From Arthrobacter sp. ISL-5 (lineage in GTDB: Bacteria > Actinomycetota > Actinomycetes > Actinomycetales > Micrococcaceae): 64,000 nucleotides of DNA. Both the position numbers and the translations under genes were made by a program. The stretch spans positions 1 to 64,000 of the forward strand of contig NZ_JAGGPM010000011.1 in the NCBI RefSeq assembly GCF_018613835.1. Reading direction: 5' to 3'. Below, piece after piece: positions 51,955 through 60,013 of the stretch. Below the pieces are notes generated by a model. The model had not been told where the DNA came from and did no database searches. It saw only the letters and a program-made list of their open reading frames with translations. The first letter of the stretch is position 1; each line of letters opens with the position of its first letter.

Positions 51955-51990
51955 TAGGAAGCCTGTTAGCGACTGCTGACAGGCTTCCTA
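51955..51990. other. perfect 12-base-arm hairpin
   Basis: TAGGAAGCCTGT (51955-51966) and ACAGGCTTCCTA (51979-51990) are perfect complements with a 12-base loop. There is no T-run. It may end an unrecognised transcript or mark an element end. Confidence 0.45.
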
Positions 51991-52083
51991 GGAGCGGAAA
52001 CATCCCAAGGCAAGCATAGGCACGACTGGATCGATGGCCGATAGCCCACGTTAAGCAAGCTGTGCCGAGAAGGGCAGATCTGT

Positions 52084-52122
52084 AGTGTGGCTGACGCCCC
52101 TCTGGCCGGCCCCCACCAGGGG
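52084..52122 (+). other. sequence shared with the IS110 left end, possible bridge-RNA relic
   Basis: AGTGTGGCTGACGCCC (52084-52099) also occurs at 29178-29193 in the IS110 leader. In both places a CCCT/AGGG stem follows; here the loop is 16 bases, there it is 3. No recombinase gene is nearby, so this may be a solo left-end fragment. Confidence 0.35.
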
Positions 52123-52351
52123 TCTGGGCCCGCTTTCGCGTAACAACCCGTCAGACGTCCCGCTTAACGAGTTGCCGCGTGCTCCGAGCTCAGAGCCTGT
52201 TGCCGGAACCAGTCGTCATTTCGACATGGGCAGAGGAACAACTGGACGTGTTGGGGCGCCGGCCGGGTCGGCGACGGTCGATCTCGTAGCCTGCAGTGAC
52301 GCCGCCAAGCAGGACTAGAGTTCCAGCCAGCTCATTCAGGTCTCGTTGGAT

Positions 52352-52831
52352 CTACAGGGCCGCCAATGATGCGAGAGTTGAGGCGAGAGCGTCTGCCAGC
52401 TCCTTCCCCTTGGTCACGAAATGCTGGGAAAACTGGTTGCGATGCTCTTCGTGCTCGTGAAAATGGTGAGGAGTTAGGACACCGGAGAATACTGGTACAT
52501 CCGTTTCCAACTGCACTCTCATGAGGGCGTCCACGACGCTTTGTGCGACAAATTCGTGGCGATAAATACCTCCGTCAACCACCAGAGCAGAGGTGGCGAC
52601 ACCGTCGTATCGGCCTGACGCTGCGAGCCGTCGGACGAGCAGCGGAATTTCGAAGGCCCCGGGCACTTGGTGGACATCCACGTTGACGATGCCGAGTTCC
52701 TTGAGTCGCGTCTGAAAGCTGTCCACCGCACGATCAACGATGTCGGCATGCCATCGGGCACTGACGATCGCTACCCGGAAGGAGGAAGTGGCGAGAGGTG
52801 ACAAGGTAAGTTCCTTTCTTTGGGAGGTCAT
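52352..52831 (-). CDS. ribH2: 6,7-dimethyl-8-ribityllumazine synthase, type 2 (RibH2)
   Basis: The 159-residue protein matches the type II lumazine synthases known from Brucella and rhizobia rather than the housekeeping type I: IVSARWHADIVDRAV, VPGAFEIPLLVRRL, DGGIYRHEFVA and LTPHHFHEHEEH. Lumazine synthase condenses 3,4-dihydroxy-2-butanone 4-phosphate with a pyrimidine in riboflavin synthesis; type II proteins are decameric and often not the main enzyme. It lies 190 bases downstream of rpiB on the same strand, diverging from the transketolase operon. The setting within a sugar island suggests a special role or an additional flavin supply; the sequence does not say which. Confidence 0.9.
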   Translation of the reverse strand: MTSQRKELTLSPLATSSFRVAIVSARWHADIVDRAVDSFQTRLKELGIVNVDVHQVPGAFEIPLLVRRLAASGRYDGVATSALVVDGGIYRHEFVAQSVVDALMRVQLETDVPVFSGVLTPHHFHEHEEHRNQFSQHFVTKGKELADALASTLASLAAL

Positions 52832-52996
52832 TAGAGGATTCTTTCACGCTGATACTGACCTTGGCAGGTATGTGTCCAAGGTGCGGGGCCGGGGCGCATG
52901 CACAGTGGTGATTTGTTCCCGTCTTGCATTGTGGAACCTGGCGGCCCGAGTGCCGCGCCACCATGGACCGCAGTTTTCGGTGTAGGTCACTCCCTT

Positions 52997-53030
52997 GGTA
53001 GGAGTTACCCGATGGTAAGAGTTACCCGAC
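52997..53030. repeat. 17-base tandem duplication at the rpiB stop codon
   Basis: GGTAGGAGTTACCCGAT (52997-53013) and GGTAAGAGTTACCCGAC (53014-53030) differ at two bases. The second copy carries the rpiB stop codon (53022-53024 on the complement), so the last codons of the gene are duplicated just behind it. Confidence 0.65.
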
Positions 53031-53516
53031 GACTTCGCCGGTGGCCTCGTAGGTGGCGATCTTGCCGATGCGGCGGATGTGGCGTTCGTCGTTGCTGAAG
53101 GGTTCCTGCAGGAAGGCCTCGATCAGGTCAGTTGCTTCTTCCATGCTGTGTTGGCGTCCGCCGACGGCCACAACATTGGCGTCGTTGTGCTGCCGGGCCA
53201 GTGTGGCGGTGGAGTGGTTCCACGCAAGGGCGGCGCGAACGCCCCGGACCTTGTTGGCGGCGATTTGCTCGCCATTCCCGGACCCGCCCAAGACGATGCC
53301 CAGGGCGTGGACCCCTGCTTCTTGATCCGCTGCCACTGCCACGGCCGCGTTGATGCAGAACGATGGGTAGTCGTCCAAGGCGTCGTATTCCTTGGGTCCG
53401 TGGTCCACCACTTCGTAGCCCTTCGCGGACAGGTGGCTGACCAAGTGGGCGCTCAGTTCCATGCCGGCGTGGTCGGTGGCTATGTGGACCCGCGGAAATG
53501 CAGGAGATTCGGTCAC
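53022..53516 (-). CDS. rpiB: RpiB/LacAB-family sugar-phosphate isomerase
   Basis: This 164-residue protein belongs to the ribose-5-phosphate isomerase B family (HIATDHAGMELSAHL, VDHGP, GGSGNGEQIAANK, RQHNDANV). The motif GGSGNGEQ has Gly where the enterobacterial enzymes have a catalytic Cys and keeps the Glu used as base in the mycobacterial type. It would interconvert aldose and ketose 5- or 4-phosphates. The GTG start at 53514-53516 has AAAGGAAG upstream. It diverges from the transketolase operon by 155 bases and is followed by ribH2. Related EryI enzymes act on erythrulose 4-phosphate, so a C4 or C5 substrate is open. Confidence 0.9.
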   Translation of the reverse strand: MTESPAFPRVHIATDHAGMELSAHLVSHLSAKGYEVVDHGPKEYDALDDYPSFCINAAVAVAADQEAGVHALGIVLGGSGNGEQIAANKVRGVRAALAWNHSTATLARQHNDANVVAVGGRQHSMEEATDLIEAFLQEPFSNDERHIRRIGKIATYEATGEVVG

Positions 53517-53618
53517 TGTAACTTCCTTTGCTTTTCATGAAGAGCCGGGATCAAGCAGGTAGGGGCTCCCCCAGGCTCGTGAGATGCGCCGCAGTCAACC
53601 CCTTCCCGAAGGAGTGTG

Positions 53619-53647
53619 TTGACAGAGAAATGTGGCATGGGTAACAT
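53619..53647 (+). promoter_or_regulatory. sigma-70-like promoter of the sugar operon
   Basis: TTGACA (53619-53624) and TAACAT (53642-53647) are separated by exactly 17 bases. A partial dyad, ATGTG...CACAT, spans the -10 region and could bind the SorC-family regulator encoded in the operon. The first start codon follows 24 bases after the -10 box. Confidence 0.7.
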
Positions 53648-53671
53648 TGTTGCACATACAGTCACTACTGA

Positions 53672-54562
53672 ATGGATATGCAAATGTTAACTGCAGACGC
53701 TTCCCAGGCCGCAGCCTGGCGATCCCTCCGCCAGGAAGTTCTGGACGGTGATCCCGCCACCCGCGCCGCAAAGCTGCACGAGCGCGCCCAGGCCACGCGC
53801 CGCTCCATCCTGAAAATGATTTCTGATGCCGGCCAGGGCCACATTGGCGGGGACTTCTCCGTCACGGACATCCTGACGGTGCTCTTTGATGCGGTGATGG
53901 ATGTCGATCCGGAGGATCCCCGCAAGGAAGACCGCGATCACTTCATCCTCAGCAAGGGCCACTGCGCGGGCGCCCTGTACTCGACTCTGGCCCACACCGG
54001 TTTCTTCCCCGTCTCGGAACTGGACACGTTCATGGCGCCCTTGTCCGCACTGAACGGGCACCCGAACAGAGTGAAAGTTCCCGGAGTCGAAACCAACACC
54101 GGACCTCTGGGTCACGGTCTCCCGGTTGCGGTCGGTACCGCAATCGGCGCCAAACTACTGAAGAGCGGTTCGCGGGTCTTCGTTGTCACAGGCGACGGTG
54201 AAATGCAGGAGGGCAGCAACTGGGAAGCACTGATGTCGGCATCCCACCAGAAGCTGGACAACCTGACCGTCATCGTTGACCGCAACCGTCTCCAGCAGGG
54301 CGCGAGGACCGAAGAGACGAACGGGCTGGATCCGCTCGATGCCCGTCTTGCCGCTTTCGGCATGGAAGTGCGGGTCGTTGACGGCCACAACTACAACGAC
54401 CTCATCGAGGCCATGAGTCCCTCCACCACAGGCTCCCCCGTGGCTGTCATCGCCAATACCATCAAGGGCAAAGGCGTCTCGTTCATCGAGGACCGAGTCG
54501 AATGGCACCACAAAGTACCGTCCAAAGAACAAACCCTTCAGGCTTTTCAGGAGCTGTCATGA
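53672..54562 (+). CDS. transketolase, N-terminal subunit
   Basis: The 296-residue protein is the ThDP-binding half of a split transketolase: GHIGGDFSVTDILTVLFD, SKGHCAGALY, GPLGHGLPVAVG and the ThDP motif GDGEMQEGSNWEA. Together with the next protein it would move two-carbon units between sugar phosphates. The start is probably ATG 53672; ATG 53678 or 53684 are possible, and no clear ribosome site distinguishes them. It is the first gene of the plus-strand operon and overlaps the C-terminal subunit gene by ATGA, which suits a fixed 1:1 ratio. Confidence 0.9.
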   Translation: MDMQMLTADASQAAAWRSLRQEVLDGDPATRAAKLHERAQATRRSILKMISDAGQGHIGGDFSVTDILTVLFDAVMDVDPEDPRKEDRDHFILSKGHCAGALYSTLAHTGFFPVSELDTFMAPLSALNGHPNRVKVPGVETNTGPLGHGLPVAVGTAIGAKLLKSGSRVFVVTGDGEMQEGSNWEALMSASHQKLDNLTVIVDRNRLQQGARTEETNGLDPLDARLAAFGMEVRVVDGHNYNDLIEAMSPSTTGSPVAVIANTIKGKGVSFIEDRVEWHHKVPSKEQTLQAFQELS

Positions 54563-55527
54563 CGACAACCACAGTGCTGACCGATGCACCCACGTTCGAC
54601 AACCGCCAGGATTTTGCCGACGAGCTGATCGCGCTGGCCCGCACCAACGACAAAGTCGTCGCGGTGTGCAACGACTCGGTCGGTTCCAGCAACCTGACCA
54701 AATTCCGGGATGAGTTCCCGGACCGTCTGATCAACGTTGGCATCGCCGAGCAGAACATGGTTGGCGTCGGTGCCGGGCTGGCCAACGCAGGCCTCATTCC
54801 GTTCGTCTGCGCGGCCGGACCCTTCCTGACCGGCCGCTCGCTGGAGCAGATCAAGGCGGACGTAGCGTACAGCCAGCACAACGTCATTCTGTGTGGCATG
54901 AGCCCGGGCATGGCCTACGGCGAGCTTGGCCCGACCCATCACTCAGTTGAGGACTTCTCCTGGTTGCGTGCGCTGCCGGGCCTGGACATTGTCGTTCCCG
55001 CCGACGGAGCACAGACCCGCGCCGCGGTCCGCAATGCAGTGGCCGATCCGCGGCCCACTTACATCAGGGTTGGCCGGTTCAAGGTCCCGCACGTGTCCGA
55101 GGACAACGTCGGGCTCGAACGAGGAAAGTTCGTCGTCGCACGGGAAGGAAGCGACCTGACCATCATCGCCACCGGAACCGAAGTGTCCAGGGCCCTGTGG
55201 GCAGCCGCATCGCTCGCCGCCGAGGGAGTCTCAGCCCGCGTCCTCAACGCCGCCTACCTGAGCCCGCTCGATGAAGATGCAATCAAGGACGCAGCCCGCC
55301 AGACCGGCGCCATCATCACGGCAGAGGAAGCCAACGTCGCCGGCGGCCTGGGCGCCGCAGTAGCAAGCGTCGTAGGCCAGCTGGAGGATGGAGCCCGCGT
55401 TCCGATGCGCATCCTGGGCCTGAAGCACTTCGCACCCACCGGGAGCACCGCATTCCTGCTGGACCACTTCGGCCTTACCGCAGACCACATTTCGGCCGCA
55501 GCACGTGAGGTACTGCATCGTGACTAA
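54559..55527 (+). CDS. transketolase, C-terminal subunit
   Basis: This 322-residue protein carries the pyrimidine-binding and C-terminal domains of transketolase: RLINVGIAEQNMVGVGAG holds the Glu that activates ThDP, and the later part (LTIIATGTEVSRALWAA) is the regulatory-type domain. It completes the enzyme encoded by the preceding gene. Its stop overlaps the kinase start by eight bases. Split transketolases are common in actinobacterial sugar islands and usually act beside, not instead of, the housekeeping enzyme. Confidence 0.9.
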   Translation: MTTTTVLTDAPTFDNRQDFADELIALARTNDKVVAVCNDSVGSSNLTKFRDEFPDRLINVGIAEQNMVGVGAGLANAGLIPFVCAAGPFLTGRSLEQIKADVAYSQHNVILCGMSPGMAYGELGPTHHSVEDFSWLRALPGLDIVVPADGAQTRAAVRNAVADPRPTYIRVGRFKVPHVSEDNVGLERGKFVVAREGSDLTIIATGTEVSRALWAAASLAAEGVSARVLNAAYLSPLDEDAIKDAARQTGAIITAEEANVAGGLGAAVASVVGQLEDGARVPMRILGLKHFAPTGSTAFLLDHFGLTADHISAAAREVLHRD

Positions 55528-57073
55528 CCTGGCCCCTGCCGTTGCCGCGACCGCCGTAGTTGTCGCGGTGGACCAAGGCACGAGTGCTACGAAGGCCCTG
55601 GTCATGGACGGCTCTGGCGGGATCATCGCCCGGGCACAGGTCAGTCTCACGCAGCAGCACCCCCGGCCGGGTTGGGTCGAGCAGGATCCCATCGTCATAC
55701 GCGACAGCGTCCTTAAAGCCGTCTCAGACAGCCTCAACGGCCTGGAAAACACGGTCTTGGGACTTGGCGTGAGCACCCAGCGCGAGTCAGCGATGATCTG
55801 GGACCGTGAGACCGGACAGCCCTTGGGTCCGGTTCTGGGATGGCAGGACCGCCGCACCGCCGAACAGGCCAAAAACCTGATCGGCGACGGTGCCGGCGAC
55901 CTGGTCCGCCAGTCGACCGGCCTGCCGATCGACCCGATGTTCTCCGCCCTGAAAATCCAGTGGCTGCTCGATGCCGCGGACCCGGACCGCCGCCTCAGCA
56001 AGGCGGGCAAAATCGCAGCCGGAACCGTCGATTCCTGGCTACTGAGCTGCCTAACGGGTGAACACAGGATCGAGGCGGGGAACGCAAGCCGCACTCAGCT
56101 TTTGAACCTGGATTCAGTGGACTGGGACCAGCAACTGCTCGATCTCTTCAATGTCCCGGCTCAGGTCCTCCCGACGATCGTGGCGTCCAACGCGGCTAGC
56201 TCCCCCTTGCTTGGGGGGCGGGCCAAGGGTTCCCGGGTCCACGCTGTCATGGGTGACTCACACTCGGCGCTGTACGCACACGGCGTCCGGGGCCCGGGCA
56301 CGGTCAAGGCCACCTACGGTACGGGCAGCTCCGTGATGGGTTTGCTTCCGGACGAGGTGCGGCCGGCTGACATGGGGGGCCTGGTCCGGACGCTGGCCTG
56401 GCACGACGGGACCCCCCGTTACGCCTTCGAAGGGAACATCCTTGCCACAGGCGCCACCGCAGTATGGCTGTCCCAGGTGCTCGACTGTGACGTCGCGCAT
56501 CTGGACTCGCTGGCCCGGACTGTGGGGGACAGCGGCGGGGTCAACATCGTCCCGGCATTCGCAGGACTTGGTGCCCCGTGGTGGGACGAACGCGCAGAAG
56601 CGACTATCAGTGGAATCAACCTCGGAACGACCTCAGCCCACCTGGCCCGGGCCGCCTTCGAATCAATTGCCCTGCAGATCGAAGATGTGCTGCGGGCGGC
56701 CGAGCAGGCACTTTCGCCACGCATCAGCTCTGTGCTGGCCGATGGCGGACCGACATCCAACACCTGGCTGATGCAGCTGCAGTCTGATCTGAGCCAACGC
56801 ACCGTGCTCCGCAGCACGGTCCCGGATCTTTCAGCACTGGGTGTGGCACACATGGCCGCGATCGAGACGGGACTGTTCAGCCGGGAGGCCGTTGAAAGCC
56901 TTCCCCGGAACAGGACCGAGATCCTTCCGGCAATGCCCGTCCAGGACGCGGACCGCAGAAGGTCAAGCTGGTCCCGTGCGGTGGCCAAGGCACGCTGGTC
57001 CCCTGAAGACACCACCCTTTTCCCCACACCGGGAACGATGCACGTCGCATTGGCCCCGGCAGTAACGGAGTGA
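55520..57073 (+). CDS. FGGY-family sugar/polyol kinase
   Basis: The 517-residue kinase has the ATPase-fold signatures of FGGY kinases: AVDQGTSATKALVMD, GLGVSTQRESAMIWDRETG, KATYGTGSSVMG and the C-terminal LADGGPTSNTWLMQLQSDL. Its nearest relatives by eye are glycerol and erythritol kinases. It would phosphorylate a polyol or ketose using ATP. GTG 55520 is the likely start, overlapping the transketolase gene by eight bases. In context it supplies the sugar phosphate for RpiB and transketolase. I cannot separate glycerol, tetritol or pentulose specificity by eye. Confidence 0.87.
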   Translation: MTNLAPAVAATAVVVAVDQGTSATKALVMDGSGGIIARAQVSLTQQHPRPGWVEQDPIVIRDSVLKAVSDSLNGLENTVLGLGVSTQRESAMIWDRETGQPLGPVLGWQDRRTAEQAKNLIGDGAGDLVRQSTGLPIDPMFSALKIQWLLDAADPDRRLSKAGKIAAGTVDSWLLSCLTGEHRIEAGNASRTQLLNLDSVDWDQQLLDLFNVPAQVLPTIVASNAASSPLLGGRAKGSRVHAVMGDSHSALYAHGVRGPGTVKATYGTGSSVMGLLPDEVRPADMGGLVRTLAWHDGTPRYAFEGNILATGATAVWLSQVLDCDVAHLDSLARTVGDSGGVNIVPAFAGLGAPWWDERAEATISGINLGTTSAHLARAAFESIALQIEDVLRAAEQALSPRISSVLADGGPTSNTWLMQLQSDLSQRTVLRSTVPDLSALGVAHMAAIETGLFSREAVESLPRNRTEILPAMPVQDADRRRSSWSRAVAKARWSPEDTTLFPTPGTMHVALAPAVTE

Positions 57074-57076
57074 CTA

Positions 57077-57886
57077 ATGAACACAATGATCGGATCTGAA
57101 ATCTTTCAGGGCCATTTCAAGGGACGTCGCGCCCTGGTTACGGGCGGAGCCAGCGGCATCGGCTACGGCATTGGCCAGGCCTTCGCCGAGGCCGGCGCAT
57201 CGGTACTCCTTGTTGACCGCAGCCCGCAGGTCAGCGAGGCGGCGGCAAATCTTCGGGCAGCCGGCTTTGACGTCGACCACGCAATAGCGGATGTCACAGA
57301 CGAGGCCCAGGTCAAGGCGGCATTCGCCAAGACCGTCGAGCTGTGGGGCGGCCTGGACATCCTCGTCAACAACGCCGGGATCATCACGATCGCCAACCTC
57401 GAAGACCTCAGCCTGGACGAATTCAACAAAGTCCTCGCCGTCAACACCACGGCCGTTTTCCTTTGCTGCCGGGAAGCGGCACCCCTGCTGAAGGCCAGCG
57501 ACCACGGTGTCATTCTCAACGCCTCCAGCGGTCAGGGCCGGCAGGGATTCATTTTCACTCCCCACTATGCAGCCAGCAAGTTCGGCGTCATCGGCCTCAC
57601 CCAATCCCTCGCCAAGGAACTCGCACCGTCCGGGGTCCGCGTTAACAGCTACTGCCCCGGCATCGTCAAGACCGAAATGTGGGAATACAACGACCGGGAA
57701 TGGGGCAGCCGCCTAGGTAACTACAAGCCGGGCGAGCTCATCCAGGAATGGATCGACGGCATACCGCTCAAGCGCCCCGCCGAAGCAACGGACGTGGCAA
57801 ACCTGCTCCTCTTCCTAGCCTCGGACGCGGGCAGCTACATCACCGGACAGGCCATCAACATTGATGGCGGAATGTTCATGAACTAG
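57077..57886 (+). CDS. short-chain dehydrogenase/reductase (SDR) 1
   Basis: The 269-residue protein is a classical SDR: cofactor motif TGGASGIG near residue 23, NNAG near residue 96, the active-site Ser in NASSGQGRQG and the YAASK Tyr/Lys pair, ending in INIDGGM. The Asp after the second strand (LLVDRS) favours NAD over NADP. It should oxidise a polyol or sugar, or reduce the matching ketone. It begins three bases after the kinase stop, so it is co-translated with kinase and transketolase. A second SDR lies later in the same island; the two may act on different stereocentres. Confidence 0.9.
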   Translation: MNTMIGSEIFQGHFKGRRALVTGGASGIGYGIGQAFAEAGASVLLVDRSPQVSEAAANLRAAGFDVDHAIADVTDEAQVKAAFAKTVELWGGLDILVNNAGIITIANLEDLSLDEFNKVLAVNTTAVFLCCREAAPLLKASDHGVILNASSGQGRQGFIFTPHYAASKFGVIGLTQSLAKELAPSGVRVNSYCPGIVKTEMWEYNDREWGSRLGNYKPGELIQEWIDGIPLKRPAEATDVANLLLFLASDAGSYITGQAINIDGGMFMN

Positions 57887-57916
57887 GGCCAACCTCTACT
57901 GCCAACGGAGTCAATC

Positions 57917-58930
57917 ATGAGTCAACAACTAGCCCACCGGCCCGGTGGAGCACCTCAAGAAACGGGCGCAAAGGCGCCAATGTTTTCACAACTCAGCGCA
58001 CGTTTGTTTTCCGGCAGCGGCGGTGCCCTTCTGGGCCTCATCGCCCTGTTTATCATCCTTAGCTTCGCATCCCCATTCTTCCTCACCACGCGAAACATCA
58101 TCAACATCCTGGACCAGGTGACCGTCCTCGGCATCCTGTCCGTCGGGGCGACCGCCGTCATCATCACCGGCGGCATCGACCTGTCAGTGGGTTCCATCCT
58201 CGGACTCTCCACCATGGTCCTTGGGTGGCTCTCGCATCAGGGGGGCTGGCCGATGTGGACCGCCATGCTGGCAGCCATCGCGGTCGGTGCGGTCGCCGGT
58301 TCAATCAACGGCCTCGGGATCACCTACGCCAACCTGCCACCGTTCATTGCGACCTTGGCAATGATGTCCATCGGGCGCGGAATGGCGAACCTGATCACCG
58401 ACGGTCAGCAGATCGTTGGCTACCCGGAATGGTTCTTTAATTTCTCCTCCGAGAGGTACCTCGGTTTCTTCTCAGTCACGCTCCTGGTCGTTCTGGCCCT
58501 GTATCTGGTGGCCTGGGCGTGGCTGAAGTACCGGGCATCCGGACGCTCCATCTACGCCATCGGCGGCGGCACCGAAGTCGCCCGTCTGGCCGGTATCCAC
58601 GTCAAGAAGGTCACCATCTGGGTCTACGTGGCAGCAGGTGCCCTGGCCGGCCTTGGCGGCATCGTTCTCGCCAGCCGTCTCGACTCCTCCCAGCCGAGCG
58701 CAGGAACCGGCTATGAACTCGATGTCATCGCCGCAGTCGTCATTGGCGGGGCCAGCCTGAGCGGCGGAGTCGGCCGCATCGGCGGGACCGTCATCGGCGT
58801 CCTGATCATCGGCGTGCTGCGCAACGGCCTGAACCTCCTGGGCGTCTCGCCGTTCATCCAACAGATCGTCATCGGCCTCGTCATCGCCGTCGCTGTGATG
58901 GCAGACGTGCTCCGGCGCAAGCGCGCCTAA
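57917..58930 (+). CDS. ribose-type ABC transporter permease
   Basis: This 337-residue protein has about eight to ten membrane segments and the features of RbsC/XylH permeases (GILSVGATAVIITGGIDLSV near residue 75 and ANLPPFIATLAMMSIGRGMA). It forms the channel of a carbohydrate importer of the CUT2 family with the next two genes. ATG 57917 is preceded by AACGGAG. The C-terminus ends with MADVLRRKRA, as is usual. Context points to a free sugar or polyol as cargo. Confidence 0.92.
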   Translation: MSQQLAHRPGGAPQETGAKAPMFSQLSARLFSGSGGALLGLIALFIILSFASPFFLTTRNIINILDQVTVLGILSVGATAVIITGGIDLSVGSILGLSTMVLGWLSHQGGWPMWTAMLAAIAVGAVAGSINGLGITYANLPPFIATLAMMSIGRGMANLITDGQQIVGYPEWFFNFSSERYLGFFSVTLLVVLALYLVAWAWLKYRASGRSIYAIGGGTEVARLAGIHVKKVTIWVYVAAGALAGLGGIVLASRLDSSQPSAGTGYELDVIAAVVIGGASLSGGVGRIGGTVIGVLIIGVLRNGLNLLGVSPFIQQIVIGLVIAVAVMADVLRRKRA

Positions 58931-58986
58931 CGGACCGCAACCTCAAACCCATGCAGTACCAAACGTCATTATCAATGGAGATGAAA

Positions 58987-59943
58987 ATGTTCAGAAAAAT
59001 CGCAGTAACTGCTGTAGCCATAGCGGCCACCTTTTCACTGGCTGCCTGCGGCGGAAGCGCCGGCACGGGCGGAAGCGGCGGCGGTGAGAAGCAGAAGACC
59101 ATCGGTCTGGCGGTAGCCAACCAGCAGGCCGACTTCTTCAACCAGATCCGCCAGTCCGTGGAAGCGGCCGCCAAGGAACAAAACGTCAAGGTCGTCGTCG
59201 CTGATGCGAAGGGTGACTCCAATACGCAGGTCTCGCAGATCCAGGACTTCATCACCCAGCAGGTTGACGCGATCATCTACATCCCCGCCGGAGCAACTGC
59301 GGCCACCGTCCCGGTCCGGGCAGCCAAGTCAGCACATATCCCCATCGTCGCTGTGGACCGCAACCCCGAAGGTGCGCCCGGTGACACCTTTATTGCCACC
59401 GATAGCGTGGCGGCTGCCAAGACGCTGGGTGAATGGGTCGGAAAGCAGGTCGGAGGTAAGGGACAGCTCGGTGTCATTCAGGGACAGATCGGAACGACCC
59501 CTGAAGTTGCACGCGACACCGGTTTCAAAGATGCCATGACGCAGTTCCCCGGCATCAAGGAAGTCGCCCGCCAGGCCTCCCAGCAGTGGGCGCAGGACGA
59601 GGGATACCAGCTCGCCACGGACATGCTTCAGGCGAATCCAAGCATCAACATCTTCTTCGGCCGTGCAGACGCACTGGCACTCGGAGCAGCGCAGGCCGTC
59701 CGCAGCGCCGGCGTCAAGGGTGTCACCATTGTCGGCTTCGACGGCGACAAAGCCGGCCTGGAAGCGGTGAAGAACGGGACCCTCGCCGCGACCATCACCC
59801 AGCCGACTCAAGGCATGGGCAAGCTCGCCCTGGAATCCGCGATCAAGCTGGCCAACGGCGAAAAGCTGCCGGCCGAGCAGCTTCAGGAAGGCGTTTTGAC
59901 CACGAAGGAAAACGTCGCCCCGTTCATCACCACGCACCCCTGA
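58987..59943 (+). CDS. ribose-type ABC transporter substrate-binding lipoprotein
   Basis: The 318-residue protein has a signal peptide with lipobox SLAACGG (Cys at about residue 21) followed by a Gly/Ser linker and a periplasmic-binding fold of the RbsB type (TIGLAVANQQADFFNQIRQS, QVDAIIYIPAGATAA, FFGRADALALGAAQAV). I chose ATG 58987 because GGAG lies six bases before it and the signal peptide starts there; upstream in-frame ATGs at 58951, 58975 and 58981 are less likely. It delivers the sugar or polyol to the neighbouring permease. Confidence 0.9.
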   Translation: MFRKIAVTAVAIAATFSLAACGGSAGTGGSGGGEKQKTIGLAVANQQADFFNQIRQSVEAAAKEQNVKVVVADAKGDSNTQVSQIQDFITQQVDAIIYIPAGATAATVPVRAAKSAHIPIVAVDRNPEGAPGDTFIATDSVAAAKTLGEWVGKQVGGKGQLGVIQGQIGTTPEVARDTGFKDAMTQFPGIKEVARQASQQWAQDEGYQLATDMLQANPSINIFFGRADALALGAAQAVRSAGVKGVTIVGFDGDKAGLEAVKNGTLAATITQPTQGMGKLALESAIKLANGEKLPAEQLQEGVLTTKENVAPFITTHP

Positions 59944-60013
59944 CCGTCCCACGGGTGGTGCCCTCCCCGGGCACCACCCGCCCAGGCCGTTTCTCTAGCC
60001 AACGGAGCTCAAA

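Larger units (their letters stand above)
50177..52351. other. 2.2-kb repeat-rich non-coding stretch
   Basis: No open frame here resembles a known protein. The region holds a nested inverted repeat (50404-50602), a TGTTGC palindrome (51005-51018), two GTGTGGAC palindromes, a terminator (51437-51457), the tRNA-like repeat (51463-51588), a 12+12 hairpin (51955-51990) and a sequence shared with the IS110 left end (52084-52122). It looks like a scar of several mobile elements. A frame ending at 51957, just at the last hairpin, is possible but unrecognised. Confidence 0.4.
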
